Source: JAQVCM01 sp040403095
GTDB taxonomy: Bacteria; Bacteroidota; Bacteroidia; Flavobacteriales_D; Crocinitomicaceae
Length of the DNA: 38,367 bases
Assembly (NCBI GenBank): GCA_040403095.1
Contig: JBBALI010000039.1
Coordinates: forward strand, 1 to 38,367
Reading direction: 5' to 3'
Every line of letters begins with the position of its first letter. The first letter of the stretch is position 1. Of the stretch, positions 8,527 to 16,443 are shown one piece after another. The notes beneath the pieces were generated by a model. It did no database searches. It saw nothing but the letters and a program-made list of their open reading frames with translations, and was not told the DNA's origin. Position numbers and translations under genes: made by a program.

Positions 8527-9267
8527 ATGGGACAAAAAACGAATCCAATAGGAAATAGACTTGGTTTCATCCACGGATGGGAGTCTAACTGGTACGGTGG
8601 AAATGATTACAAAGATAAAATCGTTGAAGACGATAAAATCCGTAAATATCTTTCTGCCCGTTTATCCAGAGCTAGTATTGCGAAGATTATTATCGAGCGT
8701 ACGCTTAAACTTGTTACTGTAACTATTAACACGGCTCGTCCGGGTGTAATTATCGGTAAAGGTGGTCAAGAAGTTGACAAACTAAAAGAAGAATTAAAGA
8801 AATTGACGAAAAAAGAGATTCAGATCAACATTTTCGAGGTTAAACGTCCAGAATTGGATGCTCGTTTGGTTGCTGATGGCATTGCTCGTCAAATTGAAGC
8901 CCGAATTTCTTTCCGTCGTGCAATCAAGATGTCAATTGGTTCTACGATGAGAATGGGTGCAGAAGGTATCAAAGTAAAAATTTCCGGACGTCTCAATGGT
9001 GCTGAAATGGCTCGTACCGAGATGTACAAAGATGGACGTACTCCGTTACATACGTTCAGAGCGGATATTGATTACGCGGTAAGCGAAGCACACACTACAT
9101 ACGGTCGTATCGGTATCAAGGTATGGATCTGTAAAGGTGAGGTTTTCGGTAAGAGAGATTTATCTCCTAACATTGGAATGGCTGCAGGATCTGCTAAAGG
9201 CAGTGGTGCTCCATCTCAAGGTAATCGTAAGCCAGCCGGAAATGGTGGTAAAAGAAAGAAAAAATAA
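8527..9267 (+). CDS. rpsC: 30S ribosomal protein S3 (uS3)
   Basis: 246 residues. S3 forms part of the mRNA entry tunnel and its helicase activity. The type II KH domain is clear, with VIIGKGG near residues 76-82, followed by the C-terminal domain (SGRLNGAEMARTE). The C-terminus ends in a Gly/Lys/Asn-rich tail (GSGAPSQGNRKPAGNGGKRK). The start MGQKTNPIGNRLG is standard for the family. Confidence 0.97.
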   Translation: MGQKTNPIGNRLGFIHGWESNWYGGNDYKDKIVEDDKIRKYLSARLSRASIAKIIIERTLKLVTVTINTARPGVIIGKGGQEVDKLKEELKKLTKKEIQINIFEVKRPELDARLVADGIARQIEARISFRRAIKMSIGSTMRMGAEGIKVKISGRLNGAEMARTEMYKDGRTPLHTFRADIDYAVSEAHTTYGRIGIKVWICKGEVFGKRDLSPNIGMAAGSAKGSGAPSQGNRKPAGNGGKRKKK

Positions 9268-9291
9268 TTGATACAGTAAAATTTTCGGAAA

Positions 9292-9720
9292 ATGTTACAG
9301 CCAAAAAGAACCAAATTCAGAAGGGTACAAAAAGGAAGAAACAGAGGTGAAGCTGAAAGAGGTAGCACCATTGCTTTTGGATCTTTTGGACTTAAAACCC
9401 TGGAGCCAGCATGGATTACTTCACGCCAGATCGAAGCTTCACGTATCGCAGTTACGCGTTATATGAAACGTGAAGGTCAGGTTTGGATTAGAATCTTCCC
9501 AGACAAACCAGTAACATCTAAACCTGCAGAGGTAAGGATGGGTAAAGGTAAGGGTGCTCCAAGTCACTGGGTAGCAGTAGTTAAACCAGGTCGTATTATG
9601 TTTGAAGCGGATGGAGTTCCTTATGAAATAGCTAAGGAAGCACTTCGTTTAGCAGCACAAAAACTTCCTGTAAAATGTAAATTCATTGTTCGCAATGACT
9701 ATGTGATACCAGGTAAATAG
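9292..9720 (+). CDS. rplP: 50S ribosomal protein L16 (uL16)
   Basis: 142 residues. L16 organises the A-site region of the 50S subunit next to the peptidyl transferase centre. MLQPKRTKFRRVQKGRNRG is the canonical start, and PAEVRMGKGKGAPSHW contains the Arg hydroxylated by RoxA/YcfD in some bacteria. Full length, no insertions. Confidence 0.97.
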   Translation: MLQPKRTKFRRVQKGRNRGEAERGSTIAFGSFGLKTLEPAWITSRQIEASRIAVTRYMKREGQVWIRIFPDKPVTSKPAEVRMGKGKGAPSHWVAVVKPGRIMFEADGVPYEIAKEALRLAAQKLPVKCKFIVRNDYVIPGK

Positions 9721-9728
9721 TTAGTAAG

Positions 9729-9923
9729 ATGAAACAAGAAGAAATCACAAAACTTTCGTTGACAGACTTAAAGAGTCGTATCGGATCTACAGAAGAACAA
9801 TTGTTAAAAATGAAAATTTCTCACAGTGTTACTCCAATGGAAAATCCTATGCAAATTCGTGTAATTAGAAAGACTATTGCACGTCTGAAAACGGAGTTAG
9901 GAAAACGTGAAACGCAGGCATAG
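9729..9923 (+). CDS. rpmC: 50S ribosomal protein L29 (uL29)
   Basis: 64 residues, a two-helix hairpin at the tunnel exit near L23. MKQEEITKLSLTDLKSRI and the C-terminal IRVIRKTIARLKTELGKRE fit the family; the middle is divergent, as usual. The stop codon TAG is built into a GC-rich hairpin (9914-9928), unusual in this AT-rich array. Confidence 0.95.
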   Translation: MKQEEITKLSLTDLKSRIGSTEEQLLKMKISHSVTPMENPMQIRVIRKTIARLKTELGKRETQA

Positions 9924-9938
9924 CCTGCATTAAATGCA
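9914..9938 (+). promoter_or_regulatory. Two overlapping hairpins at the rpmC stop / rpsQ leader
   Basis: GCAGGC (9914-9919) pairs with GCCTGC (9923-9928) around a 3-base loop holding part of the L29 stop codon. TGCAT (9926-9930) can instead pair with ATGCA (9934-9938). The two stems share 9926-9928, so only one can form at a time. There is no U-tract, so this is not a terminator. A coupling or processing role is inference. Confidence 0.4.
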
Positions 9939-9949
9939 ATTAGCTTCGT

Positions 9950-10207
9950 ATGGAAAAGCGTAATTTAAGAAAAGAGAGAGTAGGTGTTGTTACTAGCGAT
10001 AAGATGGAAAAATCTATCGTGGTTTCTGTAGAAAGAAAAGTAAAACATCCAAAATATGGTAAGTTCGTAAAAAAAACTACTAAATTTGTAGCCCACGATG
10101 AAAATAATGACTGTAACGAAGGCGATACAGTTCGCATCATGGAAACAAGACCCTTGTCTAAAAGCAAGAATTGGAGATTAGTAGAAATTGTTGAAAGAGC
10201 TAAATAA
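9950..10207 (+). CDS. rpsQ: 30S ribosomal protein S17 (uS17)
   Basis: 85 residues, an OB-fold protein binding 16S rRNA helix 11 early in 30S assembly. MEKRNLRKERVGVVTSDKM and the SIVVSVERKVKHPKYGKF segment are typical, as is the ETRPLSKSKNWRLVEI C-terminus. The 26 bases upstream contain the hairpins at the rpmC stop. Confidence 0.97.
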   Translation: MEKRNLRKERVGVVTSDKMEKSIVVSVERKVKHPKYGKFVKKTTKFVAHDENNDCNEGDTVRIMETRPLSKSKNWRLVEIVERAK

Positions 10208-10217
10208 TCATTAAGTA

Positions 10218-10586
10218 ATGATACAACAGGAATCAAGACTTTCAGTAGCAGATAACTCTGGAGCAAAAGAGGTATTGTGCATCCGTGTTTTAGGAGGTAC
10301 AAAACGTCGTTATGCATCTGTAGGAGACAAAATCGTAGTTGCTGTAAAGAGCGCAATGCCCTCTGGTGCCGTTAAGAAAGGTCAGGTAGCCAAGGCTGTG
10401 GTAGTAAGAACAAAAAAAGAGGTACGTAGAGCTGACGGTTCATACATCCGATTTGATGACAATGCTGTGGTTATTTTAAACCAAGCAGGTGAGATGAGAG
10501 GAACTCGTATTTTCGGACCAGTAGCTCGTGAGCTTCGTGAGAACAATTACATGAAAATTGTTTCTCTTGCTCCTGAAGTACTTTAA
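10218..10586 (+). CDS. rplN: 50S ribosomal protein L14 (uL14)
   Basis: 122 residues, the usual length. L14 lies at the subunit interface, forms bridges to 16S rRNA, and is where the silencing factor RsfS binds in stationary phase. MIQQESRLSVADNSGAKE and FGPVARELRENNYMKIVSLA match the family throughout. Confidence 0.98.
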   Translation: MIQQESRLSVADNSGAKEVLCIRVLGGTKRRYASVGDKIVVAVKSAMPSGAVKKGQVAKAVVVRTKKEVRRADGSYIRFDDNAVVILNQAGEMRGTRIFGPVARELRENNYMKIVSLAPEVL

Positions 10587-10599
10587 AAATTGTAAAGTC

Positions 10600-10917
10600 A
10601 TGCAAAAGAAATTACACATTAAAGTTGGAGACTCAGTTAAGGTACTTAGCGGAGAGTCTCGTGGACAAGAGGGAAAAATTCTTGTAATCGACAAAAAGAA
10701 GGACCGTGCAACGGTTGAAGGTTTAAACATGATGAAACGTCATACAAAGCCTTCCGCTTCTGATCCTCAAGGAGGAATTGTTGAAAAGGAAAGTGGTATC
10801 CATATTTCCAATCTCATGGTAGTTCACAATGGCACTGCTTCAAGAGTGGGTCGTAAAATGAACGATGCAGGTAAATTAGTACGTTATTCTAAAAAGTCCG
10901 GACAGGAAATTAAGTAA
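10600..10917 (+). CDS. rplX: 50S ribosomal protein L24 (uL24)
   Basis: 105 residues from MQKKLHIKVGDSVKVLSG. An in-frame codon at 10558 would overlap rplN by 29 bases and add an unrelated peptide, so 10600 is preferred. L24 starts 50S assembly by binding the 5' end of 23S rRNA through a KOW motif (KVGDSVKVLSGESRGQEGKI). Its stop TAA shares one base with the rplE ATG (TAATG), pointing to translational coupling. Confidence 0.96.
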   Translation: MQKKLHIKVGDSVKVLSGESRGQEGKILVIDKKKDRATVEGLNMMKRHTKPSASDPQGGIVEKESGIHISNLMVVHNGTASRVGRKMNDAGKLVRYSKKSGQEIK

Positions 10918-11468
10918 TGAGTTATACGCCAAGACTTAAGGAAAAGTATGCACAGGAAGTAATTCCTGCACTTACTGAAAAGTTTGGGTACAAAACGGTA
11001 ATGCGTGTACCTAAACTGCAAAAAATCGTGTTGAGCCAAGGTATTGGTGATGCGGTTGCAGATAAAAAGTTAGTTGATAATGCAGTTGCAGATTTGTCTA
11101 GAATCGTTGGACAAAAAGCAATTGCTACAAATTCTAAGAAGGATATCTCTAACTTTAAATTACGTAAAGGGATGCCAATTGGTACGAAAGTAACATTGCG
11201 CGGAGATAAAATGTACGATTTCTTAGATCGTTTGATAGCTGTTGCTTTGCCACGTACACGTGACTTTAGAGGTATCAGTCCAAAAGGATTTGATGGAAGA
11301 GGAAATTTTAACCTTGGAGTTAAAGAGCACATCATTTTCCCAGAAATTGATATCGACAAAGTAAGTCGTATCATGGGAATGGATATTACCTTCGTTACAT
11401 CTGCTGAAAGCGATGAAGAAGGTAAAGCTTTATTAGACGCATTTGGTTTTCCATTTACAAAAAAATAA
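10917..11468 (+). CDS. rplE: 50S ribosomal protein L5 (uL5)
   Basis: 183 residues. L5 brings 5S rRNA into the central protuberance and contacts P-site tRNA. The N-terminal LKEKYAQEVIPALTEKFGY, the MPIGTKVTLRG segment and FDGRGNFNLGVKEHIIFPEI (about residues 123-142) are all characteristic. It overlaps rplX by one base. Confidence 0.97.
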   Translation: MSYTPRLKEKYAQEVIPALTEKFGYKTVMRVPKLQKIVLSQGIGDAVADKKLVDNAVADLSRIVGQKAIATNSKKDISNFKLRKGMPIGTKVTLRGDKMYDFLDRLIAVALPRTRDFRGISPKGFDGRGNFNLGVKEHIIFPEIDIDKVSRIMGMDITFVTSAESDEEGKALLDAFGFPFTKK

Positions 11469-11474
11469 GAAGAG

Positions 11475-11789
11475 ATGGCTAAGGAATCAATGAAAGCGCG
11501 TGAGCGCAAAAGAGAGAGAATGGTCGCTAAAGATGCTAAGAAAAGAGCAGAATTAACAGCTATTTTGAAATCTACAAGTACTGATGAAACAGTGCAAAAT
11601 GCAAAATGGGATGCTATGATGGCATTGCAAAAATTGCCAGCAAACGGATCTAAAGTTCGCTTGCACAATCGTTGCGGTTTAACAGGTCGTCCAAGAGGTT
11701 ACATGCGTCAGTTTGGAATTTCAAGGGTAACTTTCCGTGAAATGGCTTTGGCAGGGAAAATCCCAGGCATCAAGAAATCAAGTTGGTAA
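11475..11789 (+). CDS. rpsN: 30S ribosomal protein S14 (uS14), zinc-free long form
   Basis: 104 residues. S14 is a late-assembling protein of the 30S head. This is the long C-minus type: no CXXC pair is present, only one Cys in RLHNRCGLTGRPRGYMRQFG. The short zinc-ribbon form has about 61 residues and four Cys. It follows rplE by 6 bases. Confidence 0.96.
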   Translation: MAKESMKARERKRERMVAKDAKKRAELTAILKSTSTDETVQNAKWDAMMALQKLPANGSKVRLHNRCGLTGRPRGYMRQFGISRVTFREMALAGKIPGIKKSSW

Positions 11790-11807
11790 TATTTTTTAGG
11801 AAAACAG

Positions 11808-12206
11808 ATGAATACAGATCCTATAGCAGATTTTCTGACTCGAATCAGAAACGCGAGTAGTGCCCGATTGAAAATGGTTGAAATTCCTGGTTCTAACGTT
11901 AAAAGAGCCATGACACAGATCCTTTTTGATCAAGGTTACATCACGAATTTTAAATTCGAGGAAGATGAAAAACAAGGTGTAATTAAAATTGCACTTAAGT
12001 ACAATCAGTCGACTAAAGTTCCGGCTATTACAAAATTGGAGCGTGCTTCACGTCCAGGTTTGAGAAAATATAGCGGTGCTTCTGAAATGCCACGTGTATT
12101 GAATGGTCTTGGAATTGCAATCGTTTCTACTTCTAGAGGTGTTATCACTGATAAAGAAGCAAGAAGAGAAAACGTAGGTGGAGAGGTTCTCTGCTACGTA
12201 TATTAA
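11808..12206 (+). CDS. rpsH: 30S ribosomal protein S8 (uS8)
   Basis: 132 residues. S8 binds the central domain of 16S rRNA and in E. coli represses the spc operon by binding the rplE start region. MNTDPIADFLTRIRNA is the standard start, and the C-terminal motif is STSRGVITDKEARRENVGGE. Full length. Confidence 0.97.
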   Translation: MNTDPIADFLTRIRNASSARLKMVEIPGSNVKRAMTQILFDQGYITNFKFEEDEKQGVIKIALKYNQSTKVPAITKLERASRPGLRKYSGASEMPRVLNGLGIAIVSTSRGVITDKEARRENVGGEVLCYVY

Positions 12207-12227
12207 TATCATAATTAATAATTAAAA

Positions 12228-12782
12228 ATGTCAAGGATAGGTAAATCCCCAGTTACGATCCCGAGTGGAGTAGAAGTAACATTAAACGGAACAACTGTTT
12301 CCGTTAAGGGTCCTAAAGGAACTTTGGTACAAGAAATTGATTCTTGTGTTACAGTGACTATCGAGGACAATGTAATCACTTTTAGCCGCGAATCAGACGC
12401 ACCAGCTCACAGAGCTAAACACGGTTTATACCGTTCATTGATCAATAATATGATCATTGGTGTATCAGAAGGGTACAAGAAGGCATTAGAAGTAGTAGGT
12501 GTAGGTTACCGTGCAACAGCAACAGGTCAATTGTTGGAGTTGTCATTAGGTTATTCTCACCCAATTGCTATCGAACTTCCTTCAGAAATTAAGGTATCTG
12601 CAGAAACCCTAAAGGGTAAAGCTCCAGTTGTGACTTTAGAATCATTCGACAAACAGTTGATTGGTCAAGTTGCTGCCAAAATTCGTTCTCTTCGTAAACC
12701 AGAACCATACAAAGGTAAAGGTGTTCGATTCGTAGGTGAAGAAATTAGAAGAAAAGCTGGTAAAGCTGCAGGTAAAAAATAA
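12228..12782 (+). CDS. rplF: 50S ribosomal protein L6 (uL6)
   Basis: 184 residues with the two repeated alpha/beta domains of the family. L6 lies near the GTPase-associated centre, close to where EF-G and EF-Tu bind. MSRIGKSPVTIPSGVEV and the C-terminal RKPEPYKGKGVRFVGEEIRR are diagnostic. The 21-base gap before it is pure A/T with ATAATTAATAATTA. Confidence 0.97.
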   Translation: MSRIGKSPVTIPSGVEVTLNGTTVSVKGPKGTLVQEIDSCVTVTIEDNVITFSRESDAPAHRAKHGLYRSLINNMIIGVSEGYKKALEVVGVGYRATATGQLLELSLGYSHPIAIELPSEIKVSAETLKGKAPVVTLESFDKQLIGQVAAKIRSLRKPEPYKGKGVRFVGEEIRRKAGKAAGKK

Positions 12783-12794
12783 TTTGTAATTATC

Positions 12795-13148
12795 ATGGCA
12801 TTTAGTAAATTAAAAAGAAGAGCAAAGATTAAGAGAAGAATCAGAAAGAAAATTTCTGGTACTGCTCAATTGCCTCGTTTGACGGTTTTCCGCAGTAACA
12901 AACAAATCTACGCGCAATTAATTGATGACACAAAAGGTGTTACGCTTGCATCTGCATCTTCATACAACAACAAAGCAACTGAAAAATTAAATAAAGTTGA
13001 TCAAGCTGCAGTTGTTGGAAAAGAAGTTGCTGAGAAAGCAGTTAAAGCTGGTATTCAGTCAGTCGTTTTTGATAGAAACGGTTACTTGTACCACGGTAGA
13101 GTTAAATCATTAGCTAACTCAGCTAGAGAAGGCGGACTTAAATTTTAA
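12795..13148 (+). CDS. rplR: 50S ribosomal protein L18 (uL18)
   Basis: 117 residues. L18 binds 5S rRNA together with L5. The basic N-terminus (KRRAKIKRRIRKKISG), the LPRLTVFRSNKQIYAQLIDD strand region and the C-terminal VVFDRNGYLYHGRVKSLA identify it. rpsE follows after 5 bases. Confidence 0.97.
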   Translation: MAFSKLKRRAKIKRRIRKKISGTAQLPRLTVFRSNKQIYAQLIDDTKGVTLASASSYNNKATEKLNKVDQAAVVGKEVAEKAVKAGIQSVVFDRNGYLYHGRVKSLANSAREGGLKF

Positions 13149-13153
13149 AAACG

Positions 13154-13669
13154 ATGGCACAAACATTAAATAGAGTAAAATCTGCAGACTTAGAGCTTAA
13201 AGACAAGCTTGTTGCTGTGAATCGTGTGACTAAAGTAACTAAAGGAGGTCGTACATTCAGTTTCTCAGCAATTGTTGTTGTAGGTGACGAAAATGGTATC
13301 GTTGGACACGGACTTGGTAAAGCGAAGGAGGTAACTGAAGCTATTACAAAAGGTATCGATGATGCAAAAAAGAATTTGATCAAAGTTCCAATTTTACGTG
13401 GAACTGTTCCTCACGCACAAAAAGGTAAATTTGGTGGTGCAGAGGTTCTACTTAAACCAGCGACTATCGGTACAGGAGTTATTGCAGGAGGTGCAATGCG
13501 TGCTGTATTGGAGAGTGTTGGTATACATAACGTATTGGCTAAATCTCAAGGGTCTTCAAACCCGCACAATGTTATTAAAGCTACAATGGATGCACTTTCT
13601 AAAATGAGAGATGCTGTTGCAGTTGCAAAACAACGTGGAATTAGTTTGGATAAAGTGTTTAACGGTTAA
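13154..13669 (+). CDS. rpsE: 30S ribosomal protein S5 (uS5)
   Basis: 171 residues. S5 helps form the mRNA entry site and affects decoding fidelity. The double-stranded-RNA-binding-like N-terminal domain contains VNRVTKVTKGGRTFSFSAIV, the loop where spectinomycin-resistance changes arise elsewhere; it looks wild type. The C-terminal domain carries the Gly-rich stretch GTGVIAGGAMRAVLE and SSNPHNVIKATMDAL. Confidence 0.97.
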   Translation: MAQTLNRVKSADLELKDKLVAVNRVTKVTKGGRTFSFSAIVVVGDENGIVGHGLGKAKEVTEAITKGIDDAKKNLIKVPILRGTVPHAQKGKFGGAEVLLKPATIGTGVIAGGAMRAVLESVGIHNVLAKSQGSSNPHNVIKATMDALSKMRDAVAVAKQRGISLDKVFNG

Positions 13670-13679
13670 TATTACGAAA

Positions 13680-13856
13680 ATGGCTATAATTAAAATTAAG
13701 CAAGTAAGAAGCGCTATTAGACGCCCAGCTGTTCAAAAGGCTACGATAAAAGCACTTGGATTTAGAAAATTGAATCAAACTGTGGAGAAAGAGGTAACAC
13801 CTCAAATTCTAGGAATGATTAAGAAAGTACAACACTTACTAGAAGTTGTTGAGTAG
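13680..13856 (+). CDS. rpmD: 50S ribosomal protein L30 (uL30)
   Basis: 58 residues from MAIIKIKQVRSAI, the normal start. The open frame extends 69 bases further upstream into rpsE without resembling the family, so that extension is rejected. L30 is a small surface protein of the 50S subunit. LGFRKLNQTVEKEVTPQILGM is close to the family pattern apart from its usual variability; the core LGFRKLNQTV is certain. Confidence 0.95.
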   Translation: MAIIKIKQVRSAIRRPAVQKATIKALGFRKLNQTVEKEVTPQILGMIKKVQHLLEVVE

Positions 13857-13876
13857 AATCTTTAAATCGAATTAAA

Positions 13877-14323
13877 ATGAACTTAAATAATTTAACTCCT
13901 GCAAAAGGTTCTGTTAAGCAAGGAAAGCGTATTGCTCGTGGTCAAGGATCAGGGCATGGTGGAACTTCAACAAGAGGGCACAAGGGAGCAAAATCAAGAT
14001 CGGGATATAGTACAAAAATTGGTTTCGAAGGAGGGCAAATGCCACTTCAACGTAGAGTACCAAAATTTGGTTTCAAAAATATCAACCGTGTTGAATATAA
14101 AGCAATTAATTTAGATATTATCCAATCATTAATTGAGAGAAAAAATATTTCTGAAATTACACCAGAAATTTTACGTGAAAACGGTATAATCTCTAGAAAT
14201 GACTTGGTTAAAATCTTAGGACGAGGCGAGTTGAAAACTAAGATTAATGTTACCGCACATAAGTTTTCTGACACTGCAAAAGCAGGAATTGAAGCTCAAG
14301 GTGGTATTTGTTCAGAAATCTAA
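13877..14323 (+). CDS. rplO: 50S ribosomal protein L15 (uL15)
   Basis: 148 residues. L15 is a late-assembling protein with a long Gly/Arg-rich N-terminal arm buried in 23S rRNA, seen here as GKRIARGQGSGHGGTSTRGH and the following GGQMPLQRRVPKFGF. The globular C-terminal domain follows. Directly after its stop lies a promoter-like TAACTTTG ahead of secY. Confidence 0.97.
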   Translation: MNLNNLTPAKGSVKQGKRIARGQGSGHGGTSTRGHKGAKSRSGYSTKIGFEGGQMPLQRRVPKFGFKNINRVEYKAINLDIIQSLIERKNISEITPEILRENGIISRNDLVKILGRGELKTKINVTAHKFSDTAKAGIEAQGGICSEI

Positions 14324-14324
14324 T

Positions 14325-14332
14325 TAACTTTG
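14325..14332 (+). promoter_or_regulatory. Possible internal -7 element before secY
   Basis: TAACTTTG fits TAnnTTTG and begins one base after the rplO stop. The nearest TTG (14308-14310) is 14 bases away, shorter than the 19 seen in the strong promoters here, so activity would be weak if real. Confidence 0.3.
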
Positions 14333-14348
14333 CCAACATTTTTTCCAA

Positions 14349-15689
14349 ATGAAGAAGTTTATACAGAATATTAAAAACATATGGAAAGTAGAAGAATTAA
14401 GAAAGAGAATCATTTTGACTCTTTCTTTAATTCTTGTTTATCGCATAGGGTCTTTCGTTATTTTACCTGGTGTTAACTATGCTGCTTTGGCAGCTTCTAA
14501 CGCTAAAGGTGATGGTAATGCATTGACAACTTTGCTTTCTCTATTTTCAGGTGGTGGTTTCTCCAATGCGTCAGTAATGGCATTGGGAATTATGCCATAT
14601 ATCAGTGCTTCGATCATTATGCAACTTTTGGGTATGGCTGTTCCGGCTGTTCAGAAGATGCAAAATGAAGGTGAATCTGGAAAAAAACGTATCAATAACT
14701 ACACACGTATTCTTACGATTGTGATTTGTGCTTTGCAAGCTCCTGCGTATTTGACTCAATGGGTCGGCAACAAAGGTGCATTGCCTGTAGATGCTACATC
14801 ACTTTGGTGGGTTCAATCTGTTATCGTAATGGTTGCAGGTTCTATGTTTGCAGTGTGGTTAGGAGAGCGTATTACAGATAAAGGTATAGGAAACGGGATT
14901 TCTTTGTTGATCACAGTGGGGATTTTGTCTCGATTACCACAAGCATTTTTTGCTGAAATCGGTATGAATGAAGACAACTTAATTAAAATAGTATTAGAAA
15001 TAGTGGCTTTTATGCTAATTGTTTTGGGTACAATTTTGATTGTTCAAGGTGTCCGAAAAATACCAATGAATACGGCCAAAAGAATTGCTGGTGCGAGAGC
15101 TACTGAAGAAGGCGCAAGAAGTTATTTGCCAATTAAAGTAAATGCAAGTGGTGTAATGCCAATTATTTTCGCGCAAGCTATTGTGACCATTCCAATGATG
15201 ATCGTTTCAAGCACAGCGGGAAAAGATGGTGGCGGATGGTTCCAAAATGCATTTTCAAATATTTATGGAATTCCTTACAATGCTTTGCTTGCTCTCTTAA
15301 TTATCGTGTTTACATTTTTCTACACAGCGATTATGATTAATCCTAGAAAGATGGCAGATGATATGAAAAGAAATGGTGGATTTATTCCGGGAGTTAGACC
15401 AGGCGAAGAAACAGCGGATTATATTGATACCTTGGTTTCAAGAATCACACTTCCTGGATCTATTTTCCTTGCAATGATTGCTATTTTACCTTCGGTTGCG
15501 CATTCAGCAGGAATTACTTCAGGTTTTGAAATGTTCTTTGGTGGTACTTCTTTGTTAATCATGGTAGGAGTTGTTTTGGATACATTGCAACAAATTGAGA
15601 CTTATTTGTTAAATCGTCACATGGATGGTTTGATGGAAGGTTCAAAAGTTAAAGGTAGAAGAGCAGCTAAAGAATTATCTGGATTTTAA
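14349..15689 (+). CDS. secY: Protein translocase subunit SecY
   Basis: 446 residues, integral inner-membrane protein. SecY is the channel of the Sec translocon, exporting unfolded proteins with SecE, SecG and SecA. About ten hydrophobic segments can be seen, starting with RIILTLSLILVYRIGSFVI (near 20-38). GERITDKGIGNGISLLI and the cytoplasmic loop motif MADDMKRNGGFIPGVRPGE are SecY signatures, the latter lying in the SecA/ribosome-binding region. Its place after rplO is the standard spc layout. It serves the many exported proteins encoded in this window. Confidence 0.98.
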   Translation: MKKFIQNIKNIWKVEELRKRIILTLSLILVYRIGSFVILPGVNYAALAASNAKGDGNALTTLLSLFSGGGFSNASVMALGIMPYISASIIMQLLGMAVPAVQKMQNEGESGKKRINNYTRILTIVICALQAPAYLTQWVGNKGALPVDATSLWWVQSVIVMVAGSMFAVWLGERITDKGIGNGISLLITVGILSRLPQAFFAEIGMNEDNLIKIVLEIVAFMLIVLGTILIVQGVRKIPMNTAKRIAGARATEEGARSYLPIKVNASGVMPIIFAQAIVTIPMMIVSSTAGKDGGGWFQNAFSNIYGIPYNALLALLIIVFTFFYTAIMINPRKMADDMKRNGGFIPGVRPGEETADYIDTLVSRITLPGSIFLAMIAILPSVAHSAGITSGFEMFFGGTSLLIMVGVVLDTLQQIETYLLNRHMDGLMEGSKVKGRRAAKELSGF

Positions 15690-15691
15690 TC

Positions 15692-15910
15692 ATGGCAAAG
15701 CAAACATCAATTGAACAGGACGGTGTAATCATCGAGGCATTATCAAACGCAATGTTTAGAGTTGAGTTAGAAAATGGCCATGTAATTACAGCGCACATTT
15801 CAGGTAAAATGAGAATGTTTTACATCAAGATTTTACCAGGAGACAGAGTAAAAGTAGAAATGTCACCTTATGATTTATCAAAAGGTCGTATCTCATTTAG
15901 ATATAAATAG
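15692..15910 (+). CDS. infA: Translation initiation factor IF-1
   Basis: 72 residues, an OB-fold that binds the A site of the 30S subunit with IF2 and IF3 during initiation. MAKQTSIEQDGVIIEALSNA and KILPGDRVKVEMSPYDLSKG match the family. It starts 2 bases after the secY stop, so coupling is likely. Confidence 0.97.
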   Translation: MAKQTSIEQDGVIIEALSNAMFRVELENGHVITAHISGKMRMFYIKILPGDRVKVEMSPYDLSKGRISFRYK

Positions 15911-15931
15911 TCTATTTAATTAGAAAACGAA

Positions 15932-16048
15932 ATGAAAGTTAGAGCTTCAGTTAAAAAGCGTTCTGCAGATTGCAAGATCGTTAAAAGAAAAGGTAGAGTT
16001 TACGTGATTAATAAAAAGAATCCTAAACTTAAACAAAGACAAGGATAA
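15932..16048 (+). CDS. rpmJ: 50S ribosomal protein L36 (bL36), zinc-free form
   Basis: 38 residues, found by reading the gap between infA and rpsM. It starts MKVRASVKKRSADCKIVKRK and ends NPKLKQRQG, the family's invariant tail. Only one Cys remains and the final His is replaced, so the C-C-C-H zinc site of the usual form is lost; this is a C-minus version. It sits in the standard infA-rpmJ-rpsM order. Confidence 0.95.
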   Translation: MKVRASVKKRSADCKIVKRKGRVYVINKKNPKLKQRQG

Positions 16049-16060
16049 TTAGTAAGAATT

Positions 16061-16435
16061 ATGGCACGTATAGCAGGTATAGATTTACCAAAGAAAAAAA
16101 GAGGTGTAATTGGTTTGACTTACATCTTCGGTATTGGTCGCAGTACAGCGGCTCAGATTTTGAAAGCGAATAGTATTGATGAGAACATTAAAGTTCAAGA
16201 TTGGACAGATGAGCAAATTGGTGCAATTCGTGAATCATTGAGTGAAATCAAAGTTGAAGGTCAATTGCGTTCTGAAATTCAATTGAACATCAAACGTTTG
16301 ATGGATATTGGTTGTAACAGAGGAATTCGCCATAGAGCTGGTTTACCTTTGAGAGGTCAAAGAACTAAAAACAACTCTCGTACAAGAAAAGGTAAGAGAA
16401 AAACAGTTGCGAACAAGAAAAAAGTGAGTAAATAA
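16061..16435 (+). CDS. rpsM: 30S ribosomal protein S13 (uS13)
   Basis: 124 residues. S13 sits in the 30S head, bridges to L5 and touches P-site tRNA with its C-terminal tail. MARIAGIDLPKKKRGVIGLT, GIRHRAGLPLRGQRTKNNSR and the strongly basic end identify it. It opens the alpha-operon part, 12 bases after rpmJ; no S4-type pseudoknot leader fits in that gap. Confidence 0.97.
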   Translation: MARIAGIDLPKKKRGVIGLTYIFGIGRSTAAQILKANSIDENIKVQDWTDEQIGAIRESLSEIKVEGQLRSEIQLNIKRLMDIGCNRGIRHRAGLPLRGQRTKNNSRTRKGKRKTVANKKKVSK

Positions 16436-16443
16436 TAATTAAG

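Noticed and set aside
10922..11668. Long minus-strand open frame (248 codons) opposite rplE-rpsN
   Set aside because: Antisense to conserved genes; the translation is a by-product of codon bias.
13611..13679. N-terminal extension of L30
   Set aside because: It overlaps the end of rpsE and does not resemble the family; ATG at 13680 gives the normal 58 residues.
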